DNA of 64,000 nt from positions 104,149-168,148 of the forward strand of contig CAWESS010000023.1 in assembly GCA_963811825.1 (NCBI GenBank). The letters run 5' to 3'. Every line of letters begins with the position of its first letter. The first letter of the stretch is position 1. The notes beneath the pieces were generated by a model. The model was not told where the DNA came from, did no database searches, and was given only the letters and a program-made list of their open reading frames with translations. The stretch is from Fodinibacter sp963811825 (GTDB lineage Bacteria > Actinomycetota > Actinomycetes > Actinomycetales > Dermatophilaceae). Made by a program: the position numbers and the translations under genes. This document shows positions 25,926-33,280 of the stretch, piece after piece.

Positions 25926-26165
25926 TCATCCACGGCTGCTCCCGTCGTCGAGCCAGGAGGGGGTGGGAACGGGGACCCCTCGGTCGGCTTGGGAGTGCGG
26001 GCAACTCGCAAGGGGCGGGTGATGGACTGGGCATGTCACCCCCACATCAGAGATGGGCTTTCCTTGAATGTCGAAGGCCTCGCCACACTCGCAGCACCGT
26101 CCGGGCGGGGCTGTTTCCTCCGCCCACGTCTGGGGGTCCGGGCTGCACTCTGCGCATCGTCTCAT
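25926..26165 (-). CDS. Small zinc-ribbon-like protein (79 aa)
   Basis: ATG 26165 follows CAGGAAGG at fair spacing. The product begins MRRCAECSPDPQTWAEE and continues GRCCECGEAFDIQG, then VTCPVHHPPLASCPHSQ. Two CxxC pairs plus further Cys/His residues suggest one or two bound zinc ions. No family is recognised, and the tail after residue 60 looks unstructured. It could bind nucleic acid or protein. It is isolated from its neighbours. Confidence 0.45.
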   Translation of the reverse strand: MRRCAECSPDPQTWAEETAPPGRCCECGEAFDIQGKPISDVGVTCPVHHPPLASCPHSQADRGVPVPTPSWLDDGSSRG

Positions 26166-26313
26166 GATGGAAACCTTCCTGTTGAGGTCGCTGGTCTACC
26201 CATGGAGACGCCGCGGGCCCCGAACCATGACGCGGCGCGGTGGTCTGCTGGCTGTGTGCTCAATCGCGCCACGAGCCGATGGCGGTCTGGTGAGGGTGCG
26301 GTTTTGTTCGACC

Positions 26314-26821
26314 TGCGGCTCTGTGCCGCCAGATGACCTGGCAATGCGGTCCTACTTCCGCTGTTCGCACCTGGCCTTGAGGCCGTTGGCCTCGTTGGCG
26401 AGGTAGCGGTCGGTCAGTGCGCGGTAGAAACGTCCCATCACCGACCCCAGCAAACCGGTCTGCGACACCGACAGCCGGACCCGTGTGCCGCCGTCGGGCA
26501 GGGGCTCGGCGTCGTGGCGGGCGGTCGTGAGCACTCCCGGACCGGTCGCCACCCAGGTGAACGACCGCCCGGGCTCCAGCTCGGTGACGACGTACTCGGT
26601 CTCGGGGATGCGTGGCTGGCGGATCTTCGCGCGGCTTCCCGTGCGCAGCGGACCCTCGTCGAGCCGACGCACCGACGTCACGGTCGACGTCCACTCCGAC
26701 CAGTACTCGACGTCGCTCAAGACCTCCCACACCCGCTCGGGCGGTGCCGCGATGTCCACGGTGATGCTCTGCTCCATCGGCCCATCATGACGTGAAGGCA
26801 ACGGCCTCGCCACCAGCCCAC
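26314..26821. repeat. Segmental duplication, copy 1 (intact SRPBCC gene)
   Basis: About 508 bases match 45610-46117 almost base for base, from TGCGGCTCTGTGCCGCC at the left to CCACCAGCCCAC at the right. Differences are scattered substitutions and single-base indels. Both copies are in the same orientation. No terminal inverted repeats, target-site duplication or transposase is attached. This copy keeps the SRPBCC gene intact. Confidence 0.85.
26352..26777 (-). CDS. SRPBCC family protein (polyketide-cyclase/START-like fold)
   Basis: This 141-residue single-domain protein begins MEQSITVDIAAPPERVWEVL and continues DVEYWSEWTSTVTSVRRLD, the standard opening of SRPBCC proteins, which bind hydrophobic ligands in a deep pocket. 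It has an RALTDRYLANEANGLKARCE C-terminal helix. Ligand unknown. I start it at ATG 26777 at the conserved opening; the frame extends 12 codons further. A near-identical but frameshifted copy lies at 45648-46072. The gene is monocistronic. Confidence 0.82.
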   Translation of the reverse strand: MEQSITVDIAAPPERVWEVLSDVEYWSEWTSTVTSVRRLDEGPLRTGSRAKIRQPRIPETEYVVTELEPGRSFTWVATGPGVLTTARHDAEPLPDGGTRVRLSVSQTGLLGSVMGRFYRALTDRYLANEANGLKARCEQRK

Positions 26822-27018
26822 GGCACTGGCATCCGCGTAGTTCTTGTCGATTCGAAGAGCCCGTTCAGCGCCCAGCAAGCTGGGTCCACCAGCCTCAGGG
26901 CGGTGCAACTCGGGAGATCTTCCCGGCGTGACCGGGAAGTTGACTGGTCTGCGCGGTGGCTGGTTGTCGGACCGTGGTGCCAGTGCCCCAGGAAGGGGCC
27001 CTGACAATGGAGGTCAAC

Positions 27019-27729
27019 ATGTTCACATCGCCGTCACAATCCTCGACAGCCATGGCCAGGCCGGCCGGCATCTTGGGGCTCGCCCATGTCGTGCTGCTCA
27101 TCGGCGGGCTGGCGATCAGCGGGGGTGGTGCGCTCCTTGAGGACGGGGCGGCCGGCATCGAGTCGGCGTACGTGGACGGGAACCTGGCCACGATCTTCGG
27201 TGGCTGGTTCGTGGAGTCGGTGGGCTTTGTGCTGCTGGTTCCGGTGGCCGTCTTCCTGGGTCGCTTCCTGGGACGGTCCTCGCCGGTGGGCAGGTGGGCG
27301 GCGCGGTCCGGCACGGTCCTGGCGGGCGTCTATGTTGCGATCACGTTGGCGGTGGGGTTCCCCGCGGGTGCCGCGGCGGCGTACGGCGTACAGAACGGGC
27401 TCGACGTCGACGCCGCGGCGGCGCTGAACTCGATGCGGGTCTTCGCCTACCTGCTCAGCCTGCTCTGCCTGGGTGCGTATGTCGTCTGCATCGCCATCTC
27501 GGCACTGGCCGACGGCTTCTCGCCCCGGTTCATCGGCGGCCTGGGGCTGGTCACCGGCGCGTGCCTGGTCGCGGCGGGGCCGTTGGGTGCTCTGGCGCTG
27601 CAGGACATCCCGACCCTGCTCTACATCGTGTGGTGGGTGGGTCTCTGCATCATCCTGCTCCGCGCGCGCCCCACCCGAGAGTCCTTCGCGGAGTCCGTCA
27701 CAGTGACCGCGGATCTGCGGCAGGCTTGA
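27019..27729 (+). CDS. Six-helix membrane protein upstream of a two-component system
   Basis: The protein has 236 residues. Hydrophobic helices include ILGLAHVVLLIGGLAISGGG, FVESVGFVLLVPVAVFLGRF, VLAGVYVAITLAVGFPAGAA, VFAYLLSLLCLGAYVVCIAI, GLGLVTGACLVAAGPLGALA and TLLYIVWWVGLCIILL. It resembles DUF4386-like proteins loosely; no function can be given. The start is ATG 27019 because GGAGGTCAAC sits right before it; ATG 27007 is also in frame. Only 3 bases separate it from the histidine kinase, so it may be a sensor partner or a target in the same operon. Confidence 0.7.
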   Translation: MFTSPSQSSTAMARPAGILGLAHVVLLIGGLAISGGGALLEDGAAGIESAYVDGNLATIFGGWFVESVGFVLLVPVAVFLGRFLGRSSPVGRWAARSGTVLAGVYVAITLAVGFPAGAAAAYGVQNGLDVDAAAALNSMRVFAYLLSLLCLGAYVVCIAISALADGFSPRFIGGLGLVTGACLVAAGPLGALALQDIPTLLYIVWWVGLCIILLRARPTRESFAESVTVTADLRQA

Positions 27730-27732
27730 GGA

Positions 27733-29775
27733 GTGACACGAGGGATGCTGCGGGTCCCGGCTCTGGTCGCGTGCGCGACCGGGGCCGGGGTGCTCGGCGC
27801 CCTGCCGATACTGTGGGCGCGTCCCGGCGAACTTGCCGACCGGGTGGCCGTCGCGCTCGTCATCGCGGCCTACGCAGCCACCGCCCTCGTCATTCTGCTC
27901 GCCCGGCCCGGCAACCGGGTCGCCCGGCTGATGCTGCTCGGCACCATCGTCTGGGCCTTGGGCGAGGTGCTCCTCGGCTGGGGCGTGCAGGGGTGGGCGA
28001 GAACCGACCCGGTGGCCGCCGGCGCCGCCCTCGCGGCCGTGGCCGGAACCGCGCTGCGGGGGGCCGGCTGGCTCGTACTGATCCTGGGTGTCCCTCTCAT
28101 CTTCCCGGACGGTGACACCGCCTGGCCGGACAGGCGCAGCCCACGGGTGCTGCTGATCCTCTCGATCGCAGCGCTTGCGCTGGGCTCCATCCTGGCCCCC
28201 TACCCGCTCGAGGCAAGGCTGGCCGGGCTTCGCAGCCCCACCGGTCTTCCCGTGTCCGCGCAGGTGCTCGCCGACCTGATGGCCGTGACGGCCCTTGCTC
28301 TGGCCTTCCTCACCCTCGTGGTGGCGATCCTCGGCCTGCGGGTCAAGTGGCGCCGCGCGGACGCCCTCGGCCGTCAGCAGCTGCTGTGGTTCACCGCCGC
28401 GTTCGCCCTACCCCTGCTCTGCCTGCCCTTGGCGGCGACACCGTGGGCTTCGCCGTGGCTGTTCGCGGCCGTGTCCGCCCCGATCCCCATCGCCCTTGGC
28501 ATCGCCCTCCTGCAACGGCGTCTGTACGACATCGAACTGGTGATGTCCCGCTCCCTGACCTACCTGCTCGTCTTCGCCGGAGCCGTGGCGATCTACGCCG
28601 GGACCATCGCCACCGTCGGCATCCTGCTGCGCCGCCCCGGAGCGCAGTGGCTGGCGTGGGTTGGGGCAGCGGTAGTCGCACTCCTCTTCACCCCGCTGCG
28701 GCTCGGGGTTCGCTCGGTCGCCAACAGGATCACCTACGGCCACTGGTCGGCGCCCGCCGACGTGCTGGCCGCCACCGAGCGTCGGCTGCGGGACGCCACC
28801 GACCTGCCAGGCCTCCTACAAGCCATGATCACCGAACTTGCCGACATCCTTCGGCTCCCGCACCTTGAGCTGTTGGACACCCGCGGAGTTGCCGTCTGCC
28901 GTGTCGGTCAGGTCACCTCCCGACCTACGGATGAACTCGTGTTGACGGCCTATGGCGCACCGGTCGGCACGATGCGCTGGGCCAGGACACCCTTGAGGTC
29001 AAACGATCGGCGCCTGCTCGATGCTGTGGCCCGCCAGCTCGGTGAGGCGCTGCACGCCACCGCGTTGGTCGAGGCACTGCGACAGGCGCAGGAACGCCTG
29101 GTTGTCAGCCGCGAAGAGGAGCGTAAGCGGCTCCGCCGCGATCTGCACGACGGGCTGGGGCCCAGCCTGGCCGCCCTGGGCATGGAGGTCGACGGCTTGC
29201 GCAACCGGATGCCAGCACTACGCCCCGAACAGACCGACACCGAGCTCCTCGCACTACGACAAGGAATCCAGCGCACCGTGCTGGAGGTCCGCCGTGTGGT
29301 CGAAGGCCTGCGACCACCAGCCCTCGACGAGCTCGGGCTGGACGGTGCCGTCCACCAGCTCGCTCGACGGCTCGCCACTCCAGCGCGACCAACGTCTGCA
29401 CCCGGCCGGCCCTTGACGATCGACGCGACCGTGCAGCTCGACGGGCTACCGGAGCTGCCGGCGGCAACCGAGGTCGCCGCCTTCCGCATCATCCAGGAGG
29501 CCCTGACAAACGCCATACGCCACGCGAACGCTTCCCACGTGCTTTCTTCGATCACCGTCGAAGACGACGAGCTGATCGTGCGGGTCCGCGACGATGGTCA
29601 CGGCCTGGCCGGATCCCGGGAAGAAGGCGTAGGCCTATCGGCCATGCGCGAACGCGCCGAGGAACTCGGCGGCTCCTTCGACATGCGGGCCGAACCATCG
29701 GTCGGTACGACCATCGAGGCGCGCATCCCGCTGCACACCGCAGCCTTCCCGCTGAACACCCGGATCAGAACATGA
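27733..29775 (+). CDS. Membrane sensor histidine kinase (NarL/DesK type)
   Basis: In this 680-residue protein residues 1-330 hold about eight membrane helices, followed by a GAF-like linker (about 340-440). The HisKA_3 dimerisation box EERKRLRRDLHDGLGPSLAA carries the phospho-accepting histidine in DLHDG. A HATPase domain follows with FRIIQEALTNAIRHANAS, VRDDGHGLAG and VGLSAMRERAEELGG. It should autophosphorylate in response to a membrane or small-molecule signal and pass phosphate to the regulator, whose ATG overlaps the kinase stop (ATGA at 29772). The start is GTG 27733 just after the membrane-protein gene. Confidence 0.9.
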   Translation: MTRGMLRVPALVACATGAGVLGALPILWARPGELADRVAVALVIAAYAATALVILLARPGNRVARLMLLGTIVWALGEVLLGWGVQGWARTDPVAAGAALAAVAGTALRGAGWLVLILGVPLIFPDGDTAWPDRRSPRVLLILSIAALALGSILAPYPLEARLAGLRSPTGLPVSAQVLADLMAVTALALAFLTLVVAILGLRVKWRRADALGRQQLLWFTAAFALPLLCLPLAATPWASPWLFAAVSAPIPIALGIALLQRRLYDIELVMSRSLTYLLVFAGAVAIYAGTIATVGILLRRPGAQWLAWVGAAVVALLFTPLRLGVRSVANRITYGHWSAPADVLAATERRLRDATDLPGLLQAMITELADILRLPHLELLDTRGVAVCRVGQVTSRPTDELVLTAYGAPVGTMRWARTPLRSNDRRLLDAVARQLGEALHATALVEALRQAQERLVVSREEERKRLRRDLHDGLGPSLAALGMEVDGLRNRMPALRPEQTDTELLALRQGIQRTVLEVRRVVEGLRPPALDELGLDGAVHQLARRLATPARPTSAPGRPLTIDATVQLDGLPELPAATEVAAFRIIQEALTNAIRHANASHVLSSITVEDDELIVRVRDDGHGLAGSREEGVGLSAMRERAEELGGSFDMRAEPSVGTTIEARIPLHTAAFPLNTRIRT

Positions 29776-30386
29776 TCCGCATCCTCGTCGTCGACGACCA
29801 CCCGCTGTTCCGCAGCGGGCTGGTCGCGCTCCTGGGCACCATCGACGACATGGTCGTCGTGGGCCAGGCCCAAGACGGGGAGGGCGCTGTGCTGGCCGCC
29901 GCCGAACTCTGCCCCGACGTCGTGCTGCTGGACCTCGGACTGCCCCGTGTGCCTGGCATCGAGGCAGCCCGGCGGATGAATGCCCTCGACCCCGCACCCG
30001 CCGTGCTGGTCATCACCATGGTCGATGACGACGACACGGTCGTCACCGCGCTGCAAGTGGGGGCGCGCGGCTACCTACTCAAAGGCGCCGATCAGAACGA
30101 GGTCCTCGACGCAATTCGGACGGTGGCCGCCGGCGGCGCAGTCCTCGGCCCCGGCGTCGCCCACGGGGTGCTGGCAGGCGACCGACGACGATGGTCACAC
30201 GACCTCACAGCCCGAGAAGCTCAGGTCCTCAGCGGCATCGCGGCCGGCCACTCCAACCCCGAAATCGCAAAAGACCTGGGCCTCAGCCTTAAAACCGTCC
30301 AGAACCACGTGTCCCACGTCCTGGCCAAGCTCCAAGTCCGCGACCGGACCCAAGCCGCCCTCCGAATGCGCGGACTGGGGCCATGA
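29772..30386 (+). CDS. LuxR/NarL-family response regulator
   Basis: The protein has 204 residues. The receiver domain (1-120) has the acidic pair VVDDHPLFRSG, the phospho-accepting Asp in VVLLDLGLPRVPGIEAA and the Lys in GYLLKGADQNEV. The DNA-binding domain (140-200) is LTAREAQVLSGIAAGHSNPE, then LSLKTVQNHVSHVLAKL. It is the cognate regulator of the kinase upstream by overlap and type. It converges on the second two-component system. Confidence 0.92.
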   Translation: MIRILVVDDHPLFRSGLVALLGTIDDMVVVGQAQDGEGAVLAAAELCPDVVLLDLGLPRVPGIEAARRMNALDPAPAVLVITMVDDDDTVVTALQVGARGYLLKGADQNEVLDAIRTVAAGGAVLGPGVAHGVLAGDRRRWSHDLTAREAQVLSGIAAGHSNPEIAKDLGLSLKTVQNHVSHVLAKLQVRDRTQAALRMRGLGP

Positions 30387-30524
30387 ACCGGCCTGGTCCT
30401 TACCGTTCAAGCCGCCCCCGAAGTCAAGGCGCAGCCCAACGGACTGGCGGCCGGCGTCGGGAGCCGGAGACTTCTCGTTCTCAATCGGCCACGAGGCCGG
30501 AGGCCGCGTTCCATGCCCGCGCGT

Positions 30525-31160
30525 TCAGCCGACCATCCCGGAGCGGTAGGCGGTCACCACCGCCTGGAGCCGGTCCCGGACCCCCAGCTTCATGAGGATC
30601 CGTGCCACGTGGGTCTTGACCGTGCCCTCGACGACGTTCAAGGCTTGGGCGATTTCGGCGTTCGAGCATCCGTCAGCCATCAAGGCGAGCACCTCGCGCT
30701 CCTTCGCCGTCAGATCGTCGGTGAGTGCGAGCGGCCGCACCCCCGGCCGGCGGGCCAACTCGCTCGCCACACGCCTGGCGACCGACCGCGACAGCACCGC
30801 GTCCCCGGAGGCCGCCGCTCGGACCGCACTGATGAGCCGGTCCGCCGAGGCGTCCTTGAGGAGGAAGCCGGCGGCCCCTGCGGCCAGCGCCTCCCGCACG
30901 TTGGCGTCGGTGTCGAAGGTCGTGAGGACCACAACCGCGACTGGGACGTCTGCGAGCTGGCGCAACACGGCAAGGCCGTCCAGTTCCGGCATTCGCAGGT
31001 CCAACAGAAGTACGTCGGCCTCGGTGCTGCGGGCGACCTCGACGGCCTCACGGCCGTTGGCGGCCTCCCCGACGACGGCCAGGCCGGCCTCGCTGCCGAG
31101 GATCAGGCGCAGTCCGGTGCGCACCAGTTCCTCGTCGTCGGCCAGCAGAACCCGGATCAC
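30525..31160 (-). CDS. LuxR/NarL-family response regulator (second system)
   Basis: The protein has 211 residues. The receiver motifs are LLADDEELVRTGLRLIL, LLLDLRMPELDGLAVL and GFLLKDASADRLISAV; the helix-turn-helix is LTAKEREVLALMADGCSNAE, then VVEGTVKTHVARILMKLGV. Its start overlaps the stop of the kinase gene on the same strand by 4 bases. The regulator is of the type paired with DesK-like kinases. It converges on the other regulator with about 140 bases between them. Confidence 0.92.
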   Translation of the reverse strand: MIRVLLADDEELVRTGLRLILGSEAGLAVVGEAANGREAVEVARSTEADVLLLDLRMPELDGLAVLRQLADVPVAVVVLTTFDTDANVREALAAGAAGFLLKDASADRLISAVRAAASGDAVLSRSVARRVASELARRPGVRPLALTDDLTAKEREVLALMADGCSNAEIAQALNVVEGTVKTHVARILMKLGVRDRLQAVVTAYRSGMVG

Positions 31161-32302
31161 GGCGAATCCGTGGGAAGTACCGCCCGGACGCGGAATCCGC
31201 CCGTCGGGCTGGGGCCTGCCTCGAGAGTTCCACCGAAAAGGCGTACCCGCTCGCGCATCCCCGCCAGGCCGTGGCCGCCGCCGCCCAGACCGTCCGGGGT
31301 GCCCGCACCGTCGTCACTGATCCGCAGCTCGATGGTGTCCGCGCCGTAGGTCACCCCGACGCTGGCGGTGGCACGGCCCGCGTGCCGCAGCGCGTTGGTG
31401 AGGGCCTCCTGCACGATCCGGTAGGCGGACAGGTCCACTCCGGCGGGCAGAGGCCGCTCGCAACCCTCGACGGCGACAGTGACCGGCATCCCGGCCCGGC
31501 CCACGCGCTCGGCGAGCGCCGGCAGCGACGACAGCCTCGGTTTGGGGTCGAGGTCGTCGGTCTCCCCGTCGAGGTGGAGGACATCGAGGAGACGGCGCAG
31601 CTCGGCCATCGCGCTCCGCCCGGTGGACTCGATCGCCGCCAGCGCCCCGTCGGCGGCCGCGGCGTCGGTACTGACCACCCTGCGACCGGCCTGGGCCTGC
31701 AGCACGATGACCGCCATGCTGTGGGCGACGAGGTCGTGCAGCTCGAGGGCGATCCGGGCCCGCTCGAGGTCCACGGCCTGACGAGCTGCGGCCGCCTGGT
31801 CGCGTTCGAGCTCCGCCGCCCGGTCTGACAGCCGGGTTACCTCCCGGCGTCGGTGCCGCAGCCACCGGCCAAACCCGTAGACCCCAGCGAGGACAGCCCA
31901 ACCGGGCAGCACCTCGTCGACCGGGGCACCGTCGCGCAACCGAGGTAGGTCGACCGCCAGCACCAGGACCGCTACCACGCCCGCCCCCACCGGACCGGCC
32001 ACAGCGCCGGCGTGCGCCCCCAGCGCGTAGACGATGAGCACGACGACGAACCACTGGTAGCCCCCGTCGCCGCCGAGCACCTGGTCCAGCGTCACCGCTG
32101 CGAGCACGACGAGTGCCGCAGGCAGCGGCCACCGCCTCGCGAACAGGATCGGCAAGGTCATCACCGCGGCGAGGGCTGCGTTGAGCGCGCGGCCACCGAC
32201 GTCGTATGCCGGTGCCGCGGACCAGATCTGCACCTGAGCCACCACCAGGAGGAGAGCGACCACCCCGGTGAGAGCCAGGCGGGCGAGCCCGGGCCGAGCC
32301 AT
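31157..32302 (-). CDS. DesK-like sensor histidine kinase (second system)
   Basis: The protein has 381 residues. Residues 1-155 contain about five membrane helices. The HisKA_3 box is ERARIALELHDLVAHSMAVI, with histidine in LHDLVAHS, and the ATPase domain has YRIVQEALTNALRHAGRA, ISDDGAGTPDG and GHGLAGMRERVRLFGG. It is the partner of the regulator at 30525. It is divergent from a five-helix membrane protein at 32440, which is a natural candidate target. Confidence 0.9.
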   Translation of the reverse strand: MARPGLARLALTGVVALLLVVAQVQIWSAAPAYDVGGRALNAALAAVMTLPILFARRWPLPAALVVLAAVTLDQVLGGDGGYQWFVVVLIVYALGAHAGAVAGPVGAGVVAVLVLAVDLPRLRDGAPVDEVLPGWAVLAGVYGFGRWLRHRRREVTRLSDRAAELERDQAAAARQAVDLERARIALELHDLVAHSMAVIVLQAQAGRRVVSTDAAAADGALAAIESTGRSAMAELRRLLDVLHLDGETDDLDPKPRLSSLPALAERVGRAGMPVTVAVEGCERPLPAGVDLSAYRIVQEALTNALRHAGRATASVGVTYGADTIELRISDDGAGTPDGLGGGGHGLAGMRERVRLFGGTLEAGPSPTGGFRVRAVLPTDSP

Positions 32303-32439
32303 GGACTCACTCTAGGGAGCGCCACCGGGTTACCGCGTCCGTCCTTCGGCAGATGTCTTAAGGCTGACGACGCGGCAGGGGCGGCCTCCCTAACGTCGAT
32401 GCTCCGTCACTGAAAGTACGCCACCTCACGGAGGAAGCC

Positions 32440-33063
32440 ATGTCAGCCACCACCCGCTCCACCCTCGCCGCCGCCGTCCTGGCCCTTCCCGTCCTCGCCG
32501 AAATCGCGTGGCCGGCTCGGTTCGACGCCGCGAATGCCCATGTGTCCTTCGCCGCGTCACAGCTGGTCGGGTGGGCGCTGCTCGCCTCGGTCGTGCTCGG
32601 TGCTCCCGCCGCGGCGCGCACCGCTTCACCGCGCGGCCGGCGCGTCGTCCTCGCGGGTTGTGCCCTGCAGGTCTCGTTCGCCACGCTGTACGGCGCGACG
32701 GCCTTCGACGGCGAGCCCCTCGAGGCGTCGTTCCTCGCGTTCATGCTCGGTTTCGTCGCGCTCCTGGTGGGCGGGCTGCTGTGGGCCACCCGGCTGCGGG
32801 GGGCAGCGAACGGTCGGGTCGCCGCCACTGGCCTGTGCGCGACAGCCGTTCTGGGCGCCTTGGCGATACTCGTGGGCAGCGACCCTTTCCACGACATCTG
32901 CCTGATTTCGTCCTACGCCGCCTGGATCGTCGTCGGGCGCGGCTTCGACAACCTCCGACGCCCCTCAGCCGACCCAGACAGGGACGGCACGGCGCCCACC
33001 TCGAGCCAGCAGGACGGCATGACCGACCGCGCGAGCGAAAACGCGCCAAGCCGCAGGTCATAA
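32440..33063 (+). CDS. Hypothetical five- to six-helix membrane protein
   Basis: This 207-residue protein is preceded by CGGAGGAAGCC. Helices include AAAVLALPVLAEIAWPARF, LVGWALLASVVLGAPAAA, VVLAGCALQVSFATLYGATA, SFLAFMLGFVALLVGGLLWA and ATGLCATAVLGALAILVGSD. It ends in a hydrophilic tail of 35 residues. No family is recognised. It is read away from the DesK-like system across a 137-base region that must hold both promoters, so regulation by that system is plausible. Confidence 0.62.
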   Translation: MSATTRSTLAAAVLALPVLAEIAWPARFDAANAHVSFAASQLVGWALLASVVLGAPAAARTASPRGRRVVLAGCALQVSFATLYGATAFDGEPLEASFLAFMLGFVALLVGGLLWATRLRGAANGRVAATGLCATAVLGALAILVGSDPFHDICLISSYAAWIVVGRGFDNLRRPSADPDRDGTAPTSSQQDGMTDRASENAPSRRS

Positions 33064-33280
33064 CTCCATGACGCTGCCCCGTCTCTGCACCTCGGTGTTG
33101 GTCGCGTCCGGATGATGATTCCGCCGGGTTACGAGCCCCCTGCGGTCCGTTGTGGGCGGGGAACTGCTCAGGACTTTCGGGGTATGGCTGTCTGATGGAC
33201 CGCCCTCGCCGGCCCTCCCAGTGACCTCGTGGCTGCGTCCTTGCGCCGCAACTCGCCCTCGGGACGCCGTGTCCTTCCGT

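Noticed and set aside
26314..26821. Insertion sequence as cause of the SRPBCC duplication
   Set aside because: No transposase, terminal repeats or target duplication at either copy.
33170..33190. SigB/SigF-type promoter (GGGTAT)
   Set aside because: GGGTAT is present but no GTTT box at the right distance and no gene start downstream.
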